This document shows positions 23,701 to 34,831 of a stretch of DNA of 64,000 nucleotides, piece after piece. The stretch lies in assembly GCA_008921705.1 (NCBI GenBank), contig VFFE01007084.1, positions 495,684 through 559,683 of the forward strand, given 5' to 3'. The notes below the pieces were generated by a model. The model made no database searches. It was given only the letters and a program-made list of their open reading frames with translations, and was not told where the DNA came from. Each line of letters opens with the position of its first letter. Positions within the stretch are counted from its first letter, which is position 1. Made by a program: the position numbers and the translations under genes. Source of the DNA: Burhinus oedicnemus (Eukaryota > Chordata > Aves > Charadriiformes > Burhinidae).

Positions 23701-25733
23701 TCATAAAGGTTTAACTTTCAGAAGACTGAAACTTCTTCCAGGACCATCTCACCCTGTGGGTGTGCCCAGAGCAACCTGGTGACAGTGTGGAGCTGCAGAT
23801 AAGCTGATGCTTAAGTAAAGTGATATCTTTTCAATTCAAAATGAAAAAGAAAGAAATAAAATGTTCCTGACGTTCTTACTTCTAAAATAAAACTAATGGA
23901 CAAACCCAGAATTGATAAGAAGCCTTTATAATTTATTTACGGCAGAGAATATTTGACCTTGAAGGATGAGACTACGTGGGGAGCTGTGGTGTGAAATTTT
24001 TTTTGTTGTAGATTATAATAATGTTCTCAACCTCTTGGCATCCTCCTGATTGCTTTTTTCTAAAACCCCTGAGACTCACTGGTTCAAAAGCAGTGGTGGA
24101 TATAAATGTTAAATAACAATAACCAAAAACAAAAGGAATCTTTTTTCTGTTGACATATGTATATTTACTATGTCAAGCAGTGATCTGATTAATATAGAGA
24201 ACTACTCTTTAAGTTAACCTTGTTGATTGTTTAGATGGATGTAGAATTACGCTGAGTAGGTATAAGTCAATGAGTAAATTCCTGAGACTGTTTAAGAACA
24301 GTTTACAGAGACTTTTCTTTTTCAGTAACACTATTTGGATATTACCCACTACTGCAGTTCAAAGTGTAATCTTATAAATAAGATCACTTGGGTGTTAAAT
24401 CTGTTAAACCTTTACAACTGATGCTCAAAAAACATACCACAGTGAGGACATGGGTTTTTTTTTTCCCCCATACCTAACTTAAAAGCTGCTTCCAAGAGAC
24501 TAGATGGTAAACAGGAAATATATTAAATAAAAACCAGGAGAAAACTGGCCTAAACAAGTTCTCTTGCCTTCGGTTAGGAAACCGTTGTCCCAGATGTAGT
24601 GTCAAAAACTAACAAGCAGTGTAGACATGGGAAATAAAATGTGGGTCAGAGATGTGTACCAAGCTATTCCAAAGAATTATGTAGCTTGACCTAGAAGATC
24701 TTTGTGTAGTAGGGAAAAAAATGTACCAAATACCAAATGGATGTTCTGCATTGATATGAACTATATGCTCTCAGTGAAAAAAATCTGCTTCCACCATGAT
24801 TGCTAGATCTGTGCAGCAGAGAACTAGTTTGTTGCCAGTCATAACAGGCTTCAGTTCCACAGCTGTCTGATCACCATTTTTGTTAGACTACAAAGAATTT
24901 GGTGTGAGCAGCTACTCTACTTAGACTACATGGTTGCTCTTTTGATAAAAGGAAAAATCTTCCTGAAAACCAGAAAGATTTGAATGTCAGGTTTGGCTCC
25001 TATGACATTAGCTATTGTAAAAAAAAACAGAAAGAAAAGGATTGATGGGTAAATATGTCACACAGCAAATGTAAGAACCCTCCCACATCATTGCATCTAT
25101 AAGAAAATTTTGAAAATACTTTAGAAATAATAATGGACTATATAAATATTTTGGAAATGGGTTCCAAAATTGGGTTGATGTAGAGGACTGCAAGTAGGAT
25201 TAAGGACTTACCAACTGTATACTAAATCCTAATTACATGTAGTGATAGACATTAATCCAAGAGTATACTAGAAAAATCTAGGGTTTTCAAGTGATTTTTT
25301 GAAACTCTAAGGAGGATCGTTGGTCATCTGAGCATTTCCAACAAAAAAGAGCAATCTTTTCTGAAAAATTGTTCATACTACTGCAATGCATATAAAATAT
25401 AGTTGGAAAAATGCATGGATATAGACACACCAATTTACTGGTTTTAGTTGAACATAATTCTGTAGTTTGTTTCAGAAGGATTTTATTCAAATTTATTTCT
25501 GAAATTAATGATGGTATTGCAAAACAACAGAACTTCCAAGAGACTTCATTTTTAAGTATAGCAGGATCACAGTCCCAGATGTGAACATTGGATATTATAG
25601 CTATTTCTTTATAGTGCAGCTATTTGGCACAAATGTGAATTTGTCACTGGTGCTGTTTACTGAATCATTACAATTTTTGTCATGAGACAGAGGTATAACT
25701 TTTTCTGCCTCATCTGTTCTGTGAAGGGTAATA
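20770..25733. other. Non-coding stretch, one less AT-rich part
   Basis: No gene is supported. The part 21640-22440 is somewhat GC-richer with several CpG, and carries overlapping open frames of 74-123 codons on both strands. One minus frame (21722-21961) is rich in Leu, Cys and Ala like a membrane segment but has no family motif. From 22440 to 25733 the DNA is AT-rich and empty. Confidence 0.5.
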
Positions 25734-25884
25734 TAAATGGTACTACTCTGACCTTTTTAGTATTCTGTAATTTGATTCGCTTGCCATTCCTATCCTCTTC
25801 TGTTTGTAACCTCGGCAACCTGTGACTAGAATGGACACTCAGTCAAAACACAGAATACTGAAAAGGTCACAGAAGTAGAATTTA
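25734..25884. repeat. Long imperfect palindrome (hairpin), MITE-like
   Basis: The 32-nt arm at 25746-25777 is the inverted complement of 25841-25872 at 27 of 32 positions, including an exact ten-base ACAGAATACT and nine-base AAAAGGTCA. Pairing continues outwards to 25734/25884 and inwards to 25789/25829, giving 43 matches over 56 ungapped positions. With gaps, weaker pairing can be followed outwards to about 25700 and 25910. The centre is near 25809. The structure could be a decayed palindromic DNA transposon (MITE), an ancient conserved hairpin repeat, or a pre-miRNA-like stem; no target duplication was identified. Confidence 0.8.
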
Positions 25885-28395
25885 CTGCATCTGCTTCTCA
25901 GGACACACTGAGCAGTAAAGCAGTGGTACCTGGTTCTGATGATTTATTTCCATGAGGACTGAAAAAGAGGCAATCTAGTGTCCTCGTGATAACACTTCTG
26001 ACAGGAAAAGTTCTGCTTTTACCCATATGCATGTTGTAATGGTGAATAGAAATCAAGCCAGGACACATACTGCTTCTTTAATTTCTTTCTATTTAAAACA
26101 GCAATATATTCAATAAAGCATATTTTTAAAGTTTGCTGGCCTTCAAATTATTTTTCTTCTTCACTTCAGTTGAGTGGAAAAGTAAATGAGGTGGGAACTG
26201 TGGAGTCTATTAAAGCAAGTTTGGCAGGATGGAAAAAAATCATTGGGCAGCTAACGTAAAATATTTGTAGTGCTCAAAGAATTCCTACTAAAGGTTTTCA
26301 GTGTCATGTGTTCATACTTGTAATGCCTCATTTTATAAAGTCTTATGTTTTGTGATTATATACAAAACATATTTCTCTAAAGGAATACAAAGTTGGCGGC
26401 TTTTTATTGGGTTTTCCCATCTGAGCATGAATAGTTTGTTTTTTTTGGTGTAATCCCCCTCCCCCCAAAATCCGTGGTGTTGTGTTGACTGAATTAAGGT
26501 GGTTAGCTCTACAGAAATGCAAGCAGGGAAAAATTAGGCCTGAGAAATTTGCCTAATGAATGAACTGAGACTAGGTCAATATTAGAATCAAAGATTCTTC
26601 ATTTTTGTATGGTAAACCTGTGGACATTATAGCACTGTTTCATTAGCTGGGAAAAATATGATAGTTTATTAGGTTTGAATTTGCAGATTGTGTATCAGGT
26701 ATTTTGGTTTTAGAAATAAAACAGTAGGTGTAGAAGTTGATTTGATATACATTTAAATGAGTCAGCTGTGGTGTGGTGAATAAGAATTAGATGCTCCAAT
26801 GTATTAGCTGCATATGTATATTGCTTGGAAAAACAATAAGCAGGTAATGTAATGGTATTTTTAATGAGTGGACCGTTTGGAGTCTTTCCCAGTGCAACAG
26901 CCAAGCCTGTGCTTCAAAGAGTAAACAAAGTGTAAGTGCATGCCCAGGCTGTAGCTGGCAGCACTTCTCTGCTTTCTGCCGTGCATTTGCTAGTCCTTAT
27001 CCTCTGGTCTTCCAGACTTATTAGAGCACACCACAGTATCCTCCCAGCCTCTGTATTTGCATTTCCTTCCAAAGGAAGTATGCAGGAGGAGGGTTTCCAC
27101 TGAGATCTCATTCCCACAGCAGGTGAGATGTTAGCACGAAACCCACTGAGGGAGCAGGACTTGGAAATAACTCCTGAGTAGAGGTAAGAGCTAGTTTGAT
27201 CCTACAACTTTATTACTCAATGCAAAACAAGAGCTTTGCAAATATGCCAAAACTCAGAGAGTTTTGGAGTCAGTAGTAGTCTTTCCATTTAATTCAGCAA
27301 TATTGAAGGGGGTATCAGGGGGATGACAGTTGCTTTCATTTACTGAGATTGCTCGCAACATCAATTGCAATGGCAAGAAAACTTACATGCCAGGACATAT
27401 GTGACCCTATTACTGCCTCTCCCAAATACCAAGCATGGCAGCCTACTAACTCAGCTTTCAACCTGTCAGGCACAATGAAAATAATAGCTGTCTCCTCTTT
27501 CTATTTTAGGTTAATGTTGATTATTATTGGTTTGAAGTCACACATGTTATTTTTAAATCTATGAAGAATCCTCATTTGACATACTAAACCTAATGGATTG
27601 TATGTAAATAGAAGCACCTATAAAACAGTATTTCTGGATGTATGTGTATAAAGGAAAAGGATGATGACTATATCTAAATAGTAAACTTGCTAGTAATGTT
27701 TAATTAACTTTTTTTAAGGTGATAATTTTTGTCTGACTTGCAGTCTATCTGTTCCTCTGCCAGTCAATCTCCTTCCAGGACCTTTTGAATTTAGGGTTAA
27801 ATCACAGCGTAATTTAACAGAGGTGTCAAGCAAATTGAAAGTTAGTCACAATCAGTATTGAAAAGAAGAAATTAGTATCCTCATTAACAGAAGACACATC
27901 ATCTATCTCTGTGAGGCTTGCTGACCGTGTACCAAGCAGCTGGTAAATACATAGCTTAGAAACAAAGCACATCACAGGAGAATGCTTTGAGCAGTCTGGG
28001 AAACATATATAACTTCTGTATCATAGGGTCTCAGCTCTTCCTTATCTTGTGATATTGCAAATAGGAGCATGCTGTACAACATTCATGAAAAAAAAATCAA
28101 GTTTCCTTAATTGTACTATTCAGAGAACAACCTTTTTACTCCCCGTGCCATATCTGACTTGTTTGTAGCAGAATATGACAACACGTATCATAACTAACCA
28201 TCATTATTTGCTTCTTATACTGTTTCATAAGTATCAGCTATTAGTCAGTGTCAGAGGGAGGATACCAAGCTATATCAACTCTTGGTCTGACCACAAGTTT
28301 TGCATGTCCTTATTTTCAGCTGAGTCTGAAGGAAGGAGGTTAAATCCCTACATTTCTGTCACCATTCCTGGGTCACCCTAACAAAACCCTGGAAA
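25885..28395. other. Non-coding AT-rich DNA
   Basis: No gene or repeat family is recognised. A C-run (CCCCCTCCCCCC) lies near 26455. The block 26930-27130 is slightly GC-richer without motif. Confidence 0.5.
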
Positions 28396-28438
28396 AATAA
28401 ACCAAATTTGCTTCCTGACCTGAAAAAAAAAAAAAAAA
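28396..28438 (+). other. AATAAA followed by a 16-base A-tract
   Basis: AATAAA at 28396-28401 is followed 21 nt later by sixteen A (28423-28438), the spacing expected for a reverse-transcribed polyadenylated RNA. Immediately downstream TTAGCTCCT is repeated at 28451-28459 and 28464-28472. No recognisable mRNA sequence lies upstream, so a retrocopy is only one reading; a plain A-run is the other. Confidence 0.35.
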
Positions 28439-28472
28439 TTAAAAAAATTGTTAGCTCCTGTTCTTAGCTCCT

Positions 28473-30193
28473 ATGCAGGAACAGAACAGAGAATTTTATC
28501 CTTTAGACTAAATGTATACAATAAAACCAAATGAGTCTGTTAAATTGCTAAGAAAGTAAATAGTTCCAGGACATTGGAACTTGATTGTCTCTTCTGTTAA
28601 ATTGTTGGAAAAATCCCTTACATGGTTCTGTCCTGGGCCCGCTAACAGCTGCCAAACAAATCCTGAGCATTGCTGGGAAATGAGCACAGGCCTAAAAGGC
28701 AGTTATGGTGAGGAAAAGAGAATTTAGTAGTACGGACAGGGGCCATTCCATGCAAGCTGGCTTCAGTGCCAGCAAATGATCCCAAGTATTTTTAATTTAC
28801 TACTTTAGTCACAACCTAAGTGTCCAGGATGAAAAAAAACCACATTCACTGGATATTTTAATCATGCAGCAATCTTTACTTTCTACCCCCAATTACTTTC
28901 ATGCTACACAGGCTTCCATCTCAAATCCAGGTTCACTTTTCTAGAAGACAAGGAAAGCAATATCAAACAACTTTCTGTCCTCACAGACATGTTGTTGATG
29001 CATGCTGAGAATCTAATCCATCAGACCTCTTATTCAGGGAGGTATATAAAACAACTAGGAATGTTACTGCTTGTGGGTTGAAAGGATTTTAGTGTGCTGA
29101 TGACACACAGCTTTATGTTTCAACAGTCAAACGCACATCGTGGTGCCTCATTTTAAGCAGACCATATGTACGACTGAGCTGGCTGGTGGTTTATCTTGAG
29201 AAGAGCTGGAAATAAGTATGCTGGATTTGTGAAAGCTGGGAAAGGGTTTTCCATGTCTTTAACAGCTCTCTTTTAATTGAACATAACAATGTTTGTAAAT
29301 AAGCTTAATTTCAAATGAAACTTTCAGTTGTTTCAAGTGAAAACATCTGGTAGGCAATGCAAGAAATTGCAACCTTTCCTTCAAGATTTCGCCACTGTGA
29401 CCTATGGCTTCTCCGTCTTTGGAATTTGGCTATTACAATGGGTTCACCACAATCTGTTAGAAAAATCAAATAAAAGAGTCAGAGATAGGCATGTGGGGTT
29501 TATTTACCTCTACTGTATTAGACTTATTTATTACTAGGAAGAGTTGATATTGTTACCACCTTCCTCTTTTTCATCTGTTACCAGTTATAAATGACCAGAG
29601 CACCTTCTTCTTGGGCAAATGGTTCAGGCTCCATCTCATATCAGGTGACTTCCCATGGACCAGAGGCTTTGCCATTGTGCAGCTTTCCAGGTTAGGTCTG
29701 CCTTTTCATGAAAGGGAAGGGCAGCTAACAAATTGCTCTGAGAAAGAATTTCTTTCTTTTGCATTGTTCACTAAAATATGTCAACTTTCCAGCCATGGTA
29801 CAGCATCCACCTGTGGGACAGAATTATTGCTGGCTTTTGATGACAGAAATTGTGACTTGTAGAAACGAAAAATTTGTTGGTTTTTTTTTTTCTTTTTAAA
29901 CTCTATTTTGTTGACTGGTTATTATGGAAAACCAATCATTGAAAAGGATTTGCAGTCTTTAAATTTAATGAGAAGTGCTTAATGCAAAATGCTATTCTGT
30001 GACTTGAGAAAGTAATGGTGTAGTATATGTGATCTTTCTGAACAGAAAAGGCTAAAAATACTGACCTTTTTTTTCTTGAAAAATATAATTTTGTCAATCA
30101 AAATATTTTATTTGAATATTTCTGTATCAACAAATAATTTAATTTTTGTTTTCATGCTGAAATTTTGCTTTTCTAGAGTTGAAGTGTTTATTT
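28473..30193. other. Non-coding AT-rich DNA
   Basis: Nothing is recognised. Open frames of 69-83 codons at 29328-29862 lack motifs. T-rich runs occur near 29879 and 30067. Confidence 0.55.
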
Positions 30194-30325
30194 CATAGAA
30201 TCATAGAATGGTTAGACTTAGAAGAAACATTAAAGATGATCTAGTTCCAAACCCCTGCCAAGGGCAGGAACACCTTCCACTAGACCAGGTTGCTCAAAGC
30301 CCCGTCCAGCCTGGCCTTGAACATT
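30194..30325 (-). mobile_element. CR1 LINE fragment, short 3' end
   Basis: Two perfect CATAGAAT octamers (30194-30201 and 30202-30209) mark the CR1 3' terminus in antisense, followed by the recognisable but diverged words for GATGATCTAG, CCCCTGCC, CCACTAGACCAGGTTGCTCA and CAGCCTGGCCTTGAACA. Similarity stops at about 30325, where the copy is 5'-truncated at some 130 bp. It contains only 3' UTR and the very end of ORF2. Divergence from the usual words suggests an older copy than the 14-18 kb element. Confidence 0.93.
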
Positions 30326-31199
30326 ATGGGAATAATAAAAGAAGGAAAGCTGATCTTACAGGAGGAAAAGAATGGAGCAAAAATGAAACTTGAGTAGGCA
30401 TGAAGGAGATCAACACCAGTCAGGGAGAAGAGGCTGTTCTATGGTGAACACATAGATAAAACAAGTTTCTGCAAACTGGAAGAAGCCAGCTAACAGAGAT
30501 GGTGTAACGTTCTGGGGCTGTGTTCCGTTAGAATACTCATCAAAATAACATGGACAAAACTTGTCACTTTTTTCAAGGCAGAGCTCAGTTAAGTTCATTA
30601 AGACCACAATCAAGGTTCAAAGTGCCAAAGTTTCATTATTAATAGATCTGTTATGCTTCTTTTGGATTTCTCTGTCAGTTCATATCTCGTTTTGAAGGGC
30701 AGGAACAATGTTACTCTTCCTATTCTAGTATTATTATGAATTGGAAGAATTTGAAGCAAAAAATAAAAAACTATTATGAACTCTATCCTATAAATGGACT
30801 GCTCTTTATGTCCTTATGTCAACAGAAACATTCCTATTTACTTCTGTGGAGCCAAACTCAGCTGAAATGTGAATGTACAATAGCTGGAGGTTAAAGACAA
30901 CATTTTCAAAATTGCATGTCTAAATGCAAGCACCAGAGTACCTAACAGAAAGTTACAGCAGTGGCCAGCATTTCTTCATTGACGTTTAGGTTTGAATATT
31001 TTTCTCTGTGTGGCTTGCTCAAACTGACGCTAATGATCTGAAACATAGCTGAAAAACCTTGATTTTTTGTCATTTTATGAAAACTGCATTGTGTTGTTAC
31101 ACAGTCAAATTCTGAAAGTTTTTATGTACTTGTAAAAGTCTATGCTTTCATCACAGCATTGAGAGCTCGGCCACTGACATGAAAGCGAACCAAGTAACT
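30326..31199. other. Non-coding AT-rich DNA
   Basis: No gene or repeat family recognised. Confidence 0.55.
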
Positions 31200-31410
31200 C
31201 CACTGCATTAATAATGTGAGGCAATAATTAGGATTGCTGCTTCATTCTAATTATAGTTAGCTGTTTGCATCTAAAAGGAAGTTAGAACAGAAATACGATC
31301 TCTGAGTTAGATTTACAGAAGGAATTGATTAGCAACTGACAATGGAAAGTGCTCATTCTCTACGCTATGGATACTCCTATTCTAACAAAACGTCAATTAT
31401 AATTGATTGT
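31200..31410. promoter_or_regulatory. Homeodomain-site cluster, candidate enhancer core
   Basis: The stretch holds repeated TAAT/ATTA cores (GCATTAATAATG, CAATAATTAGG, TCTAATTATAG), a TTTGCAT octamer-like word and, at 31393-31406, the perfect 14-bp palindrome TCAATTATAATTGA. Homeodomain proteins bind TAAT cores and some bind palindromic pairs. In AT-rich DNA such words occur often, so only conservation between species would make this a real element. Confidence 0.25.
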
Positions 31411-34400
31411 CTAGGCAGTGTATACCACTGCTGTTAAAACAGAACGAGCTACTTGTTTTGCCTACAGCTAAGAATTCTGACATTCTGACAATCCTTTATA
31501 TACTTGCCTAGAAGAAAATTTGTAGGGTTTTACATTTGACAAGTATTTTATTATGTTCTTGCTTTCTCAGTAACATATACTTTCATCAGTTTTATAATGA
31601 ACAACTTATCTGAAAGGCATTGTTCATTATGAAAAGTGTTATTGATTTATAGTGATACAGAATAAAGACCACCATTGTTAAAGTAGTTGTGGTTACCAGG
31701 AAGAGACTTCAGTCTCTAAAACTAGAAAAGGAAGAGGAAAATCCACATTTTCTTCAGTACTACATTAACGATCAATTTTAGAGGTAGTACTTCAATACAA
31801 AACAATGTAGCTTTGTCTTATTTTCATTAATGGGCAGCATGATGTCAACATAATTTTCAGGTAGACTAGGGGCATTATATCCTCAAACCTCCCCTTAACA
31901 TTATTTTCATATTCCTTTTTCCTTTGTCATATCAGCAAAATTAGACTTTGTACTCTAGAGAACATTTTAAATATTCTAAATGCCAGAAAATAACATTTTC
32001 ACTATAATATATATATATAAATTAGAAAAAATTGTATATATAGGTATTCTTAAATCATTACATTCTGAGGTTCTCTTGTAGCCTGCCTGGTAATTTTGGA
32101 TAAACAATTACAGGACAGGAGCTAGTATATCCTAAAACACCACAATATCAAAGAAAACCATTAAGTTAATTTGCAAGCCAGATTTTGACCTGAATTAGAT
32201 TTTGAGCACAGTGTAACTATTGGGGTTTTTTGTTGTTTTTTTGTTGTTTTTTTTTTTTTTAGAAATAACCTTGTAATAATTTAAAAAATACAGTAATGCT
32301 TTTCAGCTGGTATAAATTGTCATAGTTTTATTGACTTAAATTGATTTACACCTGATTTACACTTCCTGGAGATGCAGTCCATTGCCTCTGCAGCCGCTGT
32401 CACTGATCAATACACATTCACTCTCCACAGATGAGGAAAGTATGGGACTACATGAACTCAGTTTTCATTACATTCACTATGTCACAGGGAAGGTGGAGGC
32501 AGAAACAGAGAGAGAGAAAATGTAAGTTTCTTACACTTAACTAGGAAGAAAATCAAAGTAAAAACTGCCAATACTCTAAAGAGTTAAGAAACATACACTG
32601 TTCATAGTCATTTACCATAAAGGTCATTTCATTTATTTGCACTGAGTTTAACTGGATTATAATGGAAAGTAATGGGAAAGTTCTGAAATCCCTTGCTAAT
32701 AGTCATATTTTTTCCCATCTGAAGTCTTGAAAATCTGTTTAGTTCCTCTCCTAACACATGCTACACTTTACAAAATAATAAGATACCAAGTTATTGGTTT
32801 CTGTTTGTTAAAAATGGATGTGTATAAAATCCCACATGAATTACATGTTAAAGTAAAATTGCTTTTCAATTCAATCATCTCAGACATTAACTACTATAAA
32901 ATACCAGCCTGAGGTAGACCTGAAAACAGATTATGAAGTCTTGGGCCCACTGAATTCAACAGCCTTGACTTTACCCCCAAACTGAACATTCGTTTTCTAT
33001 CTGTATTTAGTTACCATGGAACTTCCAGGCTCAGAATTTCACTATGCTAGAAATGGAAGAAATTACCAATTTTTTTGTGTACTTACTATAGATAAATGAA
33101 ACTTCTTGTATCTGAATTGACCACTCTTTGCACACATGGGTTGTTTGCTAAGAAGAAAACCTATTTCACTCATCTATAAAGCGTACCTACACACAAACAC
33201 ATACACGCACATACACACAGATATGTGTGAGTATAGATATACATATCCAATATACTACATGAAATGCCACACCCTGAGTCTCCGTGATTCTGAACCACAT
33301 GATTGATTTATCTTGAATTATTCATAGTGTTTTATACTGTCTGGTTTTGACAAAATGCACAATTACTGCAAATTCTTTTACTTGCTAGCCTCTAGGCCTT
33401 TAAAATTAATTTACATATGCCTTAAATAGTCATTTAGTCTATTTTAGGTAATAATGTATTTATCTTATGTTCTCTTTTCTTATGATACAATAATAACAAA
33501 ATAATTCAGTGTGACATATTGCCTAGTTTTACTCTGCTGTGGTCAGATATTTAATAGTCTGAAACAGAAAAAGTTCATTCTGTATTCATTTGTGATTATT
33601 AATTTAAATCTTCATTAAAGTAATTATTTCAGCCCATTACGATAGCGTTTTACGTGCTGCCCCTTAGAAGCATCATAATACAGACTTCTGCTGCAATTTT
33701 AGGCTTATTTTGTTCACCTTTGTTCCAGTGTAACAAGCTTCAGCAATTGCCTTTTTTTCGGCAAAATAATCTGGTCATTGTTTTCCACAGGAATAAACCA
33801 AACTAAATTAGAAAAAACCCAAACTAACCAAACAAAAAAACACCCAAACGTGCAGAACTGCAAATCTCTTTATGGAAAAAAAATAATAAAATTCAGCTTG
33901 TCATTTAGTGTAGGCTGGATTACATCAAAAGCCAACTTTCTGCCCTCCTGCCGCCAAGGATGTGCGTAGAGTTGCTGATTTTGAGAGTTCTCATGTGTCC
34001 CCAAACATGCGGCTCCAGGGGGAACCACATAGACGTACACATACCACACGCAGTGGTAGTTGTCGTATAGATACACCAGCAAGAACTGCCATAACTTGTG
34101 CCTGTAACCGACAGGGAGACCTGGATGTACTTTCCATACTGGAAACCTGCTGCCTGTGCACTAGGCTGCCTTTTGTCAGGCTTTATTATGTTTCAGCAGT
34201 GCACAATCTTTTCATGTCATACAAATATGAATAATTGAAACAAATGTGATTATTCTTCTCTCCCCTTCTTTCTCGCACAGTGTATATAATGACTTATTAA
34301 TGATTTTTTTGTTATAAAAATACAATTTAGGCTGAACTATTTCTTGTTGAGAGAACTGTTACAGGCTGGCTCGGTGTGACTGATACATGAGGTGGAGTTA

Positions 34401-34776
34401 TGACACACAAGTTTTTGAATGTGTCATTGAAAGATAGTGTGAATAGGCACTGCAGTGACACTGGGGGCACAAAGAGGACCAGTATACCTAATTTGTCAAC
34501 TACTTCCAGGTCCCAATGCAGCCACAAATCTGACAAAGGCAAAAACTCCCACACCGCACTTGTCCATCATCATTGATACAGAGCTCAAACGACATTAACA
34601 TGGGAGGTTGGGCCTCCAATAAATGTACCTCCAAGGTTAGCATTTGTCCAATCTGCCATTTCAGATTGCCAGGACTGCCCATAATCTGCAGATTTTTGGT
34701 ATTTTTGTTGTTCTTTTTTAAAACAGAACCACAGCAACATAATTTTGGGGGGAGAGAAAAATTAACTTTCATAAAC
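31411..34776. other. Non-coding AT-rich DNA with simple repeats
   Basis: An (AT)n stretch lies at about 32004-32020, and a degenerate CA/TA-rich stretch at about 33185-33245. At 33950-34170 CpG is locally more frequent and a 90-codon plus frame occurs, without motif. Overlapping frames on both strands at 34327-34772 are likewise unrecognised. Confidence 0.5.
32221..32260 (+). repeat. G/T-only low-complexity run
   Basis: Forty consecutive bases are only G or T on the plus strand, T-runs broken by single or paired G. It may be a decayed T-rich microsatellite. Confidence 0.8.
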
Positions 34777-34831
34777 CTTCAGTGCATTGAAAAAAGCACT
34801 GAAGAGTCAATAAATTGAAAAAAAAAAAAAA
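34777..34831 (+). other. Stem-loop, AATAAA and A-tract
   Basis: CTTCAGTGC at 34777-34785 pairs perfectly with GCACTGAAG at 34796-34804 across a 10-nt loop. AATAAA follows at 34809-34814 and then fourteen A at 34818-34831. The order resembles the 3' end of a processed transcript copied into DNA, but the signal-to-tail distance is only 3 nt, shorter than usual. No parent gene is recognised upstream. Confidence 0.4.

Noticed and set aside
33185..33245. CA/TA-rich stretch considered as a microsatellite array
   Set aside because: Too degenerate to define a repeat unit.
34327..34818. Overlapping frames before the stem-loop and A-tract, considered as a retrocopied gene
   Set aside because: Neither strand gave a protein I recognise and both are broken; kept only as context for the A-tract observation.
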